From Paenibacillus sanguinis 2301083 = DSM 16941 (GTDB lineage Bacteria > Bacillota > Bacilli > Paenibacillales > Paenibacillaceae): a stretch of DNA of 64,000 nt. Position 1 is the first letter of the stretch. Every line of letters begins with the position of its first letter. Below are positions 8,033 through 15,812 of this stretch, one piece after another. The notes beneath the pieces are model-generated. The model was given only the letters and a program-made list of their open reading frames with translations. It made no database searches and was not told the origin of the DNA. The translations under genes were made by a program, and so were the position numbers. The DNA is taken from positions 375,460 through 439,459 of the forward strand of contig NZ_KB895376.1 of assembly GCF_000374825.1 (NCBI RefSeq), written 5' to 3'.

Positions 8033-9673
8033 TTACTTGACGAGAGAGAAAGCTTTGCGCCAGCCTGCCCAGGTTACGGCAATAAGCAGCACACCATAGA
8101 TGATAGCACCGTATGGGATCAGCAAAGCTGCCAGATGCAGCAGGGCCAGGACCCCGAGGAATAACAACAATCCCATGTTTCGCAAGAAACCACTCTGCTG
8201 CTGCATGGACTCGAAGGGAGCCGAAAAAGGCAGCCCTTTGCTTATAACCAGGAAGCTCATGATCGCATAGAATTGCAGAGCCACTCCCACAATAATCAAA
8301 TCGGGAAGAATCCCCGCTCCAAACAACACCGTAAACACAACTGCCTGGAAAATAAATAAAGGAAGCATCAATCGAATAAGACAAGCCAGCAATGTGCCTT
8401 TGTAGGCAGGATTCATGTTCTCCAGCGGAGCTGTATAATAGATCCAGGCTGCTTTATATTGGCTGGAATACCCCAGCATCTTGATAATTGTCGGCAGCAT
8501 CATACCGCTGAAATAAATCAGCAGGTAGGCGCGAGACTCGCTAGACCCCATATTGTCCCACTGAAAGTTGCCCGAGAACAGAAAGATAAAGGGGAAAATA
8601 ATAGAAAAGCCTAGCGTTGGATACACCTTCAACTTGAAGTCCCGTTCCGTCCCCAGCATCGTCCAGGCAAATCGGAAGAACGCGCGCTCTTGGGGCGTTG
8701 AGCATAGCAAATTAGCTATACGCCGCACCACGCCTCCCCCTTTAGACTCGCTACGCGAATCCGGTTCCGCCAGCTTCTGCAAGTTTCGCTCCAGCGCGGG
8801 CATCAGCTTCAGATAGACAAAGAAGGCCACCAGTGGAACGACCACCGAGAGCACGGCCAATCCGATAAAGGCATCCGTTGCCGTTCCCGGACGAAGCAGC
8901 ACCTGAAAGGCCGCACCTGCCCACGCGGGCGGCAATAGCACCTGCCACCAAGCGGGCTTGAACGCAATGTCTATAGCTGTAAAGTCAAACAAACGAATTA
9001 GCACCTGATAGCCCACGGTGATTGCAATGGTTAAGCCAATCTGAACATAATTGATAATATCCTTCAGCTTCTCCCCGTCAAACAAACGCAACACCGTTAA
9101 ATACAGCAGCGCAGTCAGCACAACGATCAGCAAGTTCATCAGTATCAGTTCCAGCAAGAAGATCAACAAAAACAAAATTCCATGCTTCACCAAACCTACC
9201 GCCAGGGGAATAATTGCAACCGCCCCGGTGATAAAAAATAAATAAATGAAAATATGGATCATCTTGGCCATCGTGATTGTCCGTTTACTAACCGGCTTGG
9301 TCGCAAGAATATTCCGGTCCCGGATATCCAGCAGCACTGTTGAGAAGTCAGAGATCATTGAGGTCATGATCATAAACATCATGATACCGAATAACAAGCT
9401 GGTTTGAAAAATATAATTGTCCCCCGCCAGCAGCAGCACTGAACTGAACCCGCCAAACAGTACATATAACCACAACGAGCGAAGAAATTGATTACTCTCA
9501 TCCGGGGTGTCCTGCTGATTCTTCTTCGATCCGCCAGACAATACAGGTACTCTTCGCCCATCCATTGTCAGCTTCACCTGTAGAATACGCCGCATGACGG
9601 CATAGTCCACACCCACTCGTTCAAACAGGCCCGCAAAACGGTCAAGCACCCGAAGTGTTCTCATCTCTTTCAT
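8033..9673 (-). CDS. ABC transporter permease, ABC-2/exporter type
   Basis: A 546-residue polytopic membrane protein with about 10-12 hydrophobic segments and no ATPase motifs. It starts 3 bases after the stop of the ATP-binding gene upstream, so the two genes form one transcription unit and presumably one transporter. The length and the N-terminal cytosolic segment before the first helix resemble large putative exporter permeases of Bacillales. No substrate is indicated by motifs or neighbours. The ATG follows GAGGTG. Confidence 0.8.
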   Translation of the reverse strand: MKEMRTLRVLDRFAGLFERVGVDYAVMRRILQVKLTMDGRRVPVLSGGSKKNQQDTPDESNQFLRSLWLYVLFGGFSSVLLLAGDNYIFQTSLLFGIMMFMIMTSMISDFSTVLLDIRDRNILATKPVSKRTITMAKMIHIFIYLFFITGAVAIIPLAVGLVKHGILFLLIFLLELILMNLLIVVLTALLYLTVLRLFDGEKLKDIINYVQIGLTIAITVGYQVLIRLFDFTAIDIAFKPAWWQVLLPPAWAGAAFQVLLRPGTATDAFIGLAVLSVVVPLVAFFVYLKLMPALERNLQKLAEPDSRSESKGGGVVRRIANLLCSTPQERAFFRFAWTMLGTERDFKLKVYPTLGFSIIFPFIFLFSGNFQWDNMGSSESRAYLLIYFSGMMLPTIIKMLGYSSQYKAAWIYYTAPLENMNPAYKGTLLACLIRLMLPLFIFQAVVFTVLFGAGILPDLIIVGVALQFYAIMSFLVISKGLPFSAPFESMQQQSGFLRNMGLLLFLGVLALLHLAALLIPYGAIIYGVLLIAVTWAGWRKAFSLVK

Positions 9674-9676
9674 CCG

Positions 9677-10468
9677 CTACACCTCTTGGACGATGGATAC
9701 TAACTGTGCGGCGATATTCTGATGGTCGTTAAATCCCGTCATTTGATTAAAAATTTGCTCCAGCGAGCCCTCTTGGCTGCGTTCCTTCAACTCTTCAAAG
9801 CTGCCGTCCGCCATAATGCGCCCATCATCAAGCAGCACAATTCGGCTGCTGATCTTCTCCACTACGTCCATAATATGTGAGGAATAAAAAATGGCTTTCC
9901 CCTGTGCCGCCAGCAGAGCCAGCATCTCTTTCACCACCATCACGCTGTTGGCATCAAGTCCGCTGAGTGGTTCATCCAGAAACAGGACATCAGGATTGTG
10001 CAATAAGCTGGATGTCAGCAGCACCTTCTGCCGCACCCCTTTGGAGAAGGTAGAAATTCGATTATGGAATACACCCTCCAGGCCGAAGATATGCAACATG
10101 CGACGTGCCTTACTCTCTGCTTCATCCACAGTCAGTCCGTACAGCTCACCGATAAACGTCAAATATTCGCAGGCTGTCAAGGCCTCGTACATTTCTGCCA
10201 CTTCAGGCACATAGCCAATTCGTCTCTTGTAATCGACGCCACCTTGCTTGGGGTCTTGTCCAAACACAAGCACCTCGCCGCGATATCCTTCCACCAGGCC
10301 AAGCATGATTTTAACCGTAGTGCTTTTACCTGCTCCGTTCGGACCGATATAACCGATAATTTGTCCTGGATACACTTCAAGATCAACGCCATTCAGCACC
10401 TGCTTGCTTCCATAGCTCATCTGCAAATCAACCAGGCGAATGACCGGTTCTCTGCTCAGCCTCGTCAA
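9677..10468 (-). CDS. ABC transporter ATP-binding protein
   Basis: A cytoplasmic ATPase of about 263 residues with Walker A GPNGAGKST, an FSKGVRQK signature-like segment in place of LSGGQ, Walker B VLFLDEP and a switch His in YSSHIMD. The variant signature is common in ABC-2 exporter ATPases (drug, lipid or bacteriocin export). The start is set at a TTG (10468), about nine bases after GAGAGGAG; an upstream in-frame TTG at 10477 directly abuts that site and is less likely. It energises the permease encoded directly downstream. Confidence 0.85.
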   Translation of the reverse strand: MTRLSREPVIRLVDLQMSYGSKQVLNGVDLEVYPGQIIGYIGPNGAGKSTTVKIMLGLVEGYRGEVLVFGQDPKQGGVDYKRRIGYVPEVAEMYEALTACEYLTFIGELYGLTVDEAESKARRMLHIFGLEGVFHNRISTFSKGVRQKVLLTSSLLHNPDVLFLDEPLSGLDANSVMVVKEMLALLAAQGKAIFYSSHIMDVVEKISSRIVLLDDGRIMADGSFEELKERSQEGSLEQIFNQMTGFNDHQNIAAQLVSIVQEV

Positions 10469-10529
10469 TATTTTCAACTCCTCTCACCTATCCTATTTTA
10501 CCATATCAGCTTAGCCAATCCGGCAGCTT

Positions 10530-10555
10530 GCTCCCGTTCGGAGCTCCCGTTCGGA
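10530..10555. repeat. Two tandem copies of a 13-base unit
   Basis: GCTCCCGTTCGGA occurs twice head to tail in the intergenic region between the divergent ABC exporter genes and the aldo/keto reductase. Each unit contains CTCC-GTT-CGGAG-like inverted symmetry. It could be a regulatory site or a slippage product. Confidence 0.5.
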
Positions 10556-10665
10556 GCCATTTGCAAACCGATATTGACCATGTTATACTCACATCGCAAA
10601 TGGGTGGAGACCGCTGGGTCTTATCCATCCACTGTAAATTCTGTACATAAAAAGGAGTGTTGCAT

Positions 10666-11490
10666 ATGCAATTCGTCACTTTGAATAATGGTCTTCGCAT
10701 GCCGCAGCTCGGCTTCGGTGTATGGAAGGTACCCAATGAAGAAGCGGCTGCCGCCGTGGGCAAAGCATTAGAAACAGGTTACACCTCTATCGATACGGCC
10801 ATGATCTATCGTAATGAATCAGGTGTTGGACAAGCCATCAAGGATTCCGGAATAGCCCGGGAGAAGTTGTTCATCACAACTAAGGTATGGAATGCAGATC
10901 AGGGTTACGATCAAACGCTTCGCGCCTTCGACGAAAGTCTGGAAAGGCTGGGTCTGGACTATATAGACCTGTATCTGATACATTGGCCTACTCCAAAATT
11001 CGATCAATATGTAGATACTTACAAGGCGCTGGAGAAGCTGTATCGGGATGGACGGACCAAAGCCATCGGTGTGTGCAACTTTGAAATTGAGCACTTGGAG
11101 CGCTTAATGAGTGAAACCGACATCAAGCCTGCACTGAATCAGGTCGAATGCCATCCATATCTGGCGCAAAATGAATTGAAAGCCTTCTGTGCCAAGCACG
11201 ATATCTTCGTAGAAGCCTGGAGTCCGCTCGATCAAGGTGGCGAAGTGCTTGCGGATGAGGTGATCCAGCAAATTGCCAAGGCTCACGGCAAGACGGCTGC
11301 TCAGGTTGTGCTGCGCTGGCATTTACAGAATCAAACCATCGTCATCCCCAAATCCGTCACTCCATCCAGAATGGAAGAGAATCTCAACGTCTTTGACTTT
11401 GAGTTGGCTGCTGAAGATATGGAACAAATCAACGATCTGAATAAAAATCGTCGCAAGGGCTCTCACCCTAACGATATGCATGTACGTTAA
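10666..11490 (+). CDS. Aldo/keto reductase (AKR5-like)
   Basis: A 274-residue NADPH-dependent oxidoreductase of the TIM-barrel AKR superfamily. Visible are the start FVTLNNGLRMPQLGFGVWKV, the catalytic Tyr in SIDTAMIYRNE, Lys in FITTKVW and His in LIHWP, and the cofactor segment IPKSVTPSRMEEN. Similar enzymes reduce 2,5-diketogluconate, methylglyoxal and other aldehydes; the true substrate is unknown. The ATG at 10666 follows AAAGGAG at 10651. It appears monocistronic, ending in a strong terminator. Confidence 0.93.
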   Translation: MQFVTLNNGLRMPQLGFGVWKVPNEEAAAAVGKALETGYTSIDTAMIYRNESGVGQAIKDSGIAREKLFITTKVWNADQGYDQTLRAFDESLERLGLDYIDLYLIHWPTPKFDQYVDTYKALEKLYRDGRTKAIGVCNFEIEHLERLMSETDIKPALNQVECHPYLAQNELKAFCAKHDIFVEAWSPLDQGGEVLADEVIQQIAKAHGKTAAQVVLRWHLQNQTIVIPKSVTPSRMEENLNVFDFELAAEDMEQINDLNKNRRKGSHPNDMHVR

Positions 11491-11505
11491 TCCACGGTCA
11501 TAAAG

Positions 11506-11548
11506 CGGGCTGCTGGGGAATAATTCCCCGGCAGCCCGTGTTTTTTTA
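11506..11548 (+). terminator. Rho-independent terminator of the aldo/keto reductase gene
   Basis: CGGGCTGCTGGGGAA pairs with TTCCCCGGCAGCCCG around a very short loop and is followed by seven T residues. Confidence 0.9.
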
Positions 11549-11566
11549 CTCTACGCAACAAGATAT

Positions 11567-11743
11567 TCAGCCCTCATATAAATCCTTTCCGGTAATAAAT
11601 TCATCAAGCGTTTCTCCATTTTCGCTGCGGTGATTTTTTATCTGGGCCTTCCTGCCATTCCTGGCCTCCCCACCATTATCCGCTGTAGGGACATCGCCAT
11701 TATTGCTGTTGCCTGAATTAGGTTTACGCTGATCATGCTTCAT
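11567..11743 (-). CDS. Small hydrophilic hypothetical protein
   Basis: A 58-residue open frame starting MKHDQRKPNSGNSNNGD. It is rich in Asn, Gly, Lys, Glu and Asp, lacks membrane segments, and looks intrinsically disordered. The ATG at 11743 is preceded by AGGAGG eleven bases upstream, whereas the longer start at 11767 has no ribosome binding site. I recognise no family. Small basic/acidic Asn-rich proteins of this kind are frequent in spore-formers, but a spore role here is only a guess. Confidence 0.55.
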   Translation of the reverse strand: MKHDQRKPNSGNSNNGDVPTADNGGEARNGRKAQIKNHRSENGETLDEFITGKDLYEG

Positions 11744-11950
11744 AGTTTGTTCAACCTCCTGGGTCATTTATGGAATGGAAACGTTGCGCTTCAATTCCCT
11801 TGCTTTAGCGTTTCTTGGTGTCTGGTTTTTTATGCTTGGGACAGACTGGACTTAGGTCCAGTCTGCGACTTCCCCAGAGACCGAAGCCGTATTTTGGCTT
11901 TTATAGTATGCTTTAGCAAGTGAGTACATACGCAAAGGAGATTTGGAATA

Positions 11951-12457
11951 ATGAATTTGAATAAGAAAGCATGGATTGGGCCCGCACTGATGCTGTTAGG
12001 AGTGTATCTTCTGTTCTTCCGCAAGGAAGCCATCAGCGCGGGCACACTGTTCGGCACCTTCTGGGCCACACTGTTTATCATTCCGCTTGGTCTGTTATTT
12101 CACTGGATGTACTTCTCCATGTCGGAACGCAGAGCTATAGGGCTGTTGATTCCTGGAGGGATTTTATTCACCGTTGGCCTCGTTTGCCAGCTTGCTACCC
12201 TGTTTGATAGCTGGGAATATCTATGGCCCGGCTTCATTCTGGCCCCAGCTGTTGGCTTATTTGAATTCTACTGGTTTGGCAACCGGAACAAATACTTGCT
12301 GATCCCCATTAATATCCTGACCGCACTTTCTCTTTTGTTCTTTGCCGTCTTTTCCCTGGGATCACTGTATAACCGTCTCATCTTTGGTCAACCCGTACTT
12401 GCGATTGCCTTGATTGCTATCGGTGCTGGCGTGATGCTGGCCCCTAAAAAGCGTTAA
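11951..12457 (+). CDS. Hypothetical membrane protein
   Basis: A 168-residue protein with five or six predicted membrane helices and a short charged C-terminus (APKKR). It starts MNLNKKAWIGPALMLLGVYL after AAAGGAG. No catalytic motif is visible. It stands alone between the small hydrophilic gene and the convergent prenyltransferase, and ends at a shared terminator. Its function is unknown. Confidence 0.75.
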   Translation: MNLNKKAWIGPALMLLGVYLLFFRKEAISAGTLFGTFWATLFIIPLGLLFHWMYFSMSERRAIGLLIPGGILFTVGLVCQLATLFDSWEYLWPGFILAPAVGLFEFYWFGNRNKYLLIPINILTALSLLFFAVFSLGSLYNRLIFGQPVLAIALIAIGAGVMLAPKKR

Positions 12458-12494
12458 GACAACTCGCCGCAGGTAAAAATCCAGCAGAAAGCTG

Positions 12495-12550
12495 AAGAAC
12501 CTTCATGACCACACTTCACTTTAGAGCAAGTGGTCTTGAAGGTTCTTTTC
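12495..12550. terminator. Bidirectional terminator between convergent genes
   Basis: AAGAACCTTCATGACCAC pairs with GTGGTCTTGAAGGTTCTT around a loop of about 15 bases, with T-rich tails on both sides. It lies between the hypothetical membrane protein and the prenyltransferase. Confidence 0.85.
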
Positions 12551-13495
12551 TTATAAAGTGAATATAACGGCCAGGCCCAAGGCAACGATTCGTGTCATAT
12601 TGGTCAAAATGAAATTTTGGACTGCCAGCCGAAAGGTGAATTGCTTGCTCGGCTGCTGGGAGAACTGCTTGATATTGCGATGTACCGGAACAACGGTTGC
12701 CAATACAATCACTAGAATCAACGGATGGACGCCCAAGAACATCAGAATGATCAAGTCGGCATAAGCCGCATAATACATCAGTCTGAATAGCAGCAATGCC
12801 GCCGGTTTGCCAATGTAGACCGGTAAGGTGTAACGCTTGTTCTCGACATCCTCCTCCATATCACAGATATTGTTGGCCAACATAATATTCGCAATGCCGA
12901 AGATCGCGGGGATGGAGATCAGGAAGATCAGCAGCACTTCAAGTAATTGAATTTGCAGCGTGATCGCCCCGCCCTCCAGCGTCAAGGAAGCCAGCTTGTC
13001 TCCTGCATGCACGTAGGCCGATACGAAAATAATGACAAATCCCATGAATAAACCTGAAAAAATTTCCCCTAGCGGCATGCGAGAAATAGGAATAGGGCCA
13101 AAGGAATACAAAATGCCTACGGCAAATGACAATCCTCCCAGCAACAGCAGCAGCCAACCCGTCTGCAGGAACAACATAATTCCGGCAGCTACGGCAACCG
13201 CGAACATCAAGATGATCAGGGCTAGTACCGCATGCGGGTTCATCCCGTATTTAACGATCGGATTATGCGTCTCATACCCATAGCCGTGCTTGCGGGAAGC
13301 TTTTTTATAATCATAGTAGTTATTAATAGCCGTTGTTGTCATGTCGAAGGTCAGCAGGGACAGCAGCATCAAGGCGAAGTGTCCGGGCTGAAAGGTGTGG
13401 AACCGGTACACCGCATACAAGGTCCCCATCATTAGTGGTATCAGGCTGGCAGCCTTGGTCTGAATTTCGACCAGCCTGAGAAATTTGGTCATCAT
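12551..13495 (-). CDS. UbiA-family prenyltransferase, MenA-like (1,4-dihydroxy-2-naphthoate prenyltransferase)
   Basis: A 314-residue protein with about nine membrane helices. The first Asp-rich motif appears as NNYYDY (near residue 58), where canonical MenA has N-D-x-x-D; the second motif reads DMEEDVENKRYTLP. Family members attach an isoprenoid chain to an aromatic ring; MenA does so in menaquinone synthesis, consistent with the menaquinol-using bd oxidase nearby. The replacement of the first Asp by Asn could mean a MenA paralogue with another acceptor. It is monocistronic, with no men genes adjacent. Confidence 0.8.
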   Translation of the reverse strand: MMTKFLRLVEIQTKAASLIPLMMGTLYAVYRFHTFQPGHFALMLLSLLTFDMTTTAINNYYDYKKASRKHGYGYETHNPIVKYGMNPHAVLALIILMFAVAVAAGIMLFLQTGWLLLLLGGLSFAVGILYSFGPIPISRMPLGEIFSGLFMGFVIIFVSAYVHAGDKLASLTLEGGAITLQIQLLEVLLIFLISIPAIFGIANIMLANNICDMEEDVENKRYTLPVYIGKPAALLLFRLMYYAAYADLIILMFLGVHPLILVIVLATVVPVHRNIKQFSQQPSKQFTFRLAVQNFILTNMTRIVALGLAVIFTL

Positions 13496-13724
13496 GTCTT
13501 CCCATCATCCTCTGTATGTAATTTGTGCAGGAACATGGCCCACACCTAGCTTGTGCATTACTTAACAAAGAATATCTTATTTTTGATTCACTTGCTACTC
13601 TATATTGGTTTCTTACCCCTACAAAAAGGCCTCCCATCGACAAACAAGCTGCGAAATCATATCAGCCTGTCTATCAGGGGGCCCTTTGGCTATCGGTGGA
13701 CTTCAGTCCTCTTGTCTTATTGCT

Positions 13725-13841
13725 TTAACCCTGTACCTCCTCGGCATCGGTTGAATATGCCAATTCCTTCTGTGCTTCCAGAGCAGCAGGCCGCTCCAGC
13801 AACGATTCACGAATAATTGAATAGGCATCGCCTTTCAATCC
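13725..13841 (-). other. In-frame 38-codon extension after the stop of the next gene
   Basis: Directly after the TAA at 13842-13844 the same minus-strand frame stays open for 38 codons to a second TAA at 13725. The peptide (GLKGDAYSIIRESLLERPAA and so on) is Glu/Ala/Leu-rich and looks like a helical protein segment. It may be chance, a lost C-terminus after a nonsense change, or a short separate peptide. In the rest of the 13496-13841 gap I see no gene. Confidence 0.35.
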
Positions 13842-14390
13842 TTACGGAATGTACTGCTGCACGATTCGCACAACCTGCCCCTCGGTGATGGTCAAATGAT
13901 AAGGGAACCATCCCAAATCAAGTCGTTCCCTCTGATGGAACAGCTTGCTGAACTGGTGCGGAGATACAGCCTCATTCCACTGAATGTTCATATCCCCACC
14001 TTGCTTGGTCCGATCATAAATTTGCAGGCGCACCTCGGCATCCGGAGCTACGGAATAAGTGATCTGTTCCTCTGTGTCATTCACAATGTAATACCCGTCA
14101 GGCGGGCCGTCGATCCCTGCATCCGGCTCGCGCTCTGCAAATACTCTACCTGCCTGCTCACCTTCATACCACTGGATAGGGTCTGCCAGCAACACTCCGC
14201 CCCTCTGACTCATCTGCACATCATGCAGATAGACGGTGACCGAGAGAGAATCAGGAGCCTCCACGAATAGAGCGGCTGTCGCTACTTCGGGCTCGGCCTG
14301 CATCCATCCCGGCGTTGCCAGTCTGGCATCCACCGAAGAAAACATCATCATCAGAAGCAAAGGAACTACTGCCAGCAATCCATTCTTCAT
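13842..14390 (-). CDS. Hypothetical secreted or membrane-anchored protein
   Basis: A 182-residue protein with a hydrophobic N-terminal signal segment (residues about 4-19), no lipobox, and an otherwise soluble extracellular domain. The C-terminal end WFPYHLTITEGQVVRIVQQYIP-type pattern (beta strand, turn, 'VVRI..QYIP') recalls the natural ends of small secreted Bacillales proteins, which argues that TAA at 13842 is the true stop. The ATG follows GGCGGAGCAAG. No function is recognised. It lies downstream of the ferrochelatase gene on the same strand with a 125-base gap. Confidence 0.65.
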   Translation of the reverse strand: MKNGLLAVVPLLLMMMFSSVDARLATPGWMQAEPEVATAALFVEAPDSLSVTVYLHDVQMSQRGGVLLADPIQWYEGEQAGRVFAEREPDAGIDGPPDGYYIVNDTEEQITYSVAPDAEVRLQIYDRTKQGGDMNIQWNEAVSPHQFSKLFHQRERLDLGWFPYHLTITEGQVVRIVQQYIP

Positions 14391-14515
14391 CTTGCTCCGC
14401 CTTTCCTGTCTACATGTTTAGGCACTCAGATTGAAGGTATGCCCTGCTTCCTTATTATATGATTATTAGATCTTAAAAGGGTCTCACACAGGTTAAATCG
14501 GGTAACAAAATCTTT

Positions 14516-15550
14516 TTATCCTCCCCAGCCAGCAGTGCTATCCCGAGCGAAATCCGCCAGAAAATCCAGCCACGCCGGATGGTCGTTCAGGCAAGGGGCT
14601 AGACGAAACTCAGCAGGCGAGGTGTTCAGGGAGCCGGCTGCATCGGACATCAGATGATGCCGAGCCTCCACGCCCAGCTCATATATTGTCTCCAGACAAT
14701 CGGCGGCAAAGCCTGGCGCGAAGACCATGGTCCGCGCTGCGTCACGTTCGGTGAAGCCGCGAAGCACTTCCTCCGTAGTAGGCCCCAGCCAGGGCTCCGG
14801 TCCAAACCGTGACTGATAAGCTATCGCCCATCGCTCGGGCGACCAGCCCATCGCTTCAGCCAGCCGCTGTGCTGTCTCCTGACACTGCTGGGGATACGGG
14901 TCGCCGGTATCCGCATACCGCTGCGGAATGCCATGGAAGCTGAGCACGAATCGCTCTGGCGGCTCCGCCAGGCCCCTCGCTTGCTCAGCCAGGTGCTCCT
15001 GCATCGCGCGGATATAGCCGGGGTGGTCAAAGAACGCTTCGGCCAGGCGCAGAGCGGGCACGAATCTTTTCGCGGAAGAACCATGGCTCCGGCTCTTCCC
15101 AAGCGCGGCGAAGCAGGCCGCATCGTAAACGGCAGCGGTCGTCGTGGACGAGTATTGCGGGAAGAGCGGCAGCACCAGAATACGCTCTGCTCCCGCCGCT
15201 TCCAGACGGTGCATAGCTTCACGGATATCGGGATTGCTGTAGGCAAAGCCAAGCTCGACCTTGTATACACCACCCAGTCTCTGCTGCAAGCCCTCCTGCT
15301 GGCGCAGTGAATGAAGTAGCAGAGGCGAGCCTTGCCTGGTCCAAATCTGCCGGTAGAGCTTGGCCGACTTGCGGGGGCGGACAGTCAAGATCATGCCGCA
15401 CAATAGCGGCTGCCACAGCAGTGGCGAATAGTCAATGACTCGTCGGTCCGAGAGAAAACGATGTAAATAAGGGCGCACCGCCTTTGCTGTCGGAGCGGAA
15501 GGCGTACCAATCTGTGCCAGCAGCACACCGATGAGGCTGGACTTCTTCAT
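14516..15550 (-). CDS. hemH: Ferrochelatase, HemH (protoporphyrin) type
   Basis: A 344-residue protein inserting ferrous iron into a porphyrin. It opens with GVLLAQIGTPSAPTAKAVRP and FLSDRRVID, has LPLFPQYSSTTTAAVYD, the catalytic His206 in LSFHGIPQRYADTGDPYP, and Glu287 in ADCLETIYELG. These stretches follow the proteobacterial/mitochondrial HemH pattern closely. The Bacillus coproporphyrin ferrochelatase CpfC has a different N-terminus (GLLVMAYGTP-like). No other heme gene is adjacent, but the nearby cyd operon needs heme. The start at 15550 follows GGAGTG at rather long spacing. Confidence 0.9.
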   Translation of the reverse strand: MKKSSLIGVLLAQIGTPSAPTAKAVRPYLHRFLSDRRVIDYSPLLWQPLLCGMILTVRPRKSAKLYRQIWTRQGSPLLLHSLRQQEGLQQRLGGVYKVELGFAYSNPDIREAMHRLEAAGAERILVLPLFPQYSSTTTAAVYDAACFAALGKSRSHGSSAKRFVPALRLAEAFFDHPGYIRAMQEHLAEQARGLAEPPERFVLSFHGIPQRYADTGDPYPQQCQETAQRLAEAMGWSPERWAIAYQSRFGPEPWLGPTTEEVLRGFTERDAARTMVFAPGFAADCLETIYELGVEARHHLMSDAAGSLNTSPAEFRLAPCLNDHPAWLDFLADFARDSTAGWGG

Positions 15551-15683
15551 ATCACGGGTTCACTCCAGTCTGTCATATCCTCTATCCATCATCCCCGTTC
15601 CCCCACGCATGTTCAACTCCCGCAGCTAACATTTCCAAAATGTTCACAAATGTCTGCGGTACAAATCGGTTCAGACGCCAAAG

Positions 15684-15726
15684 GGGTCGCTTCTCAAGCC
15701 GGTGTCAGCGGCCTGAGAAGCGACCC
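15684..15726. terminator. Strong hairpin between the MFS gene and hemH
   Basis: GGGTCGCTTCTCA pairs with TGAGAAGCGACCC around a 17-base loop. T-runs on either side are poor, so it may be a weak terminator for the MFS gene or a structure in the hemH leader. Confidence 0.5.
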
Positions 15727-15738
15727 TTATAAAAGCAG

Positions 15739-15772
15739 TTCAAAAAGTCATTTTTGAATCACAAAGTGATTC
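15739..15772. repeat. Pair of adjacent short inverted repeats
   Basis: TTCAAAAAGTCATTTTTGAA (15739-15758) is directly followed by GAATCACAAAGTGATTC (15756-15772), giving two small hairpins in a row 40-75 bases downstream of the MFS gene stop. The pattern resembles dispersed intergenic hairpin repeats; no second copy with the same sequence was seen in this window. Confidence 0.4.
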
Positions 15773-15812
15773 AGGAGGTAAGTCCAGCGTTGAATCTTGA
15801 ATTCAGCCAAGC

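Noticed and set aside
13525-13728. Plus-strand 67-codon frame in the gap upstream of menA
   Set aside because: No ribosome binding site, no recognisable domain, composition unlike coding sequence, and it overlaps the opposite-strand in-frame extension.
13600-13740. Possible structured RNA or riboswitch in the gap between menA and the secreted-protein gene
   Set aside because: A few short pairings such as CCTG/CAGG and GGACT/AGTCC exist, but no known riboswitch core (c-di-GMP, SAM, cobalamin, TPP) could be matched.
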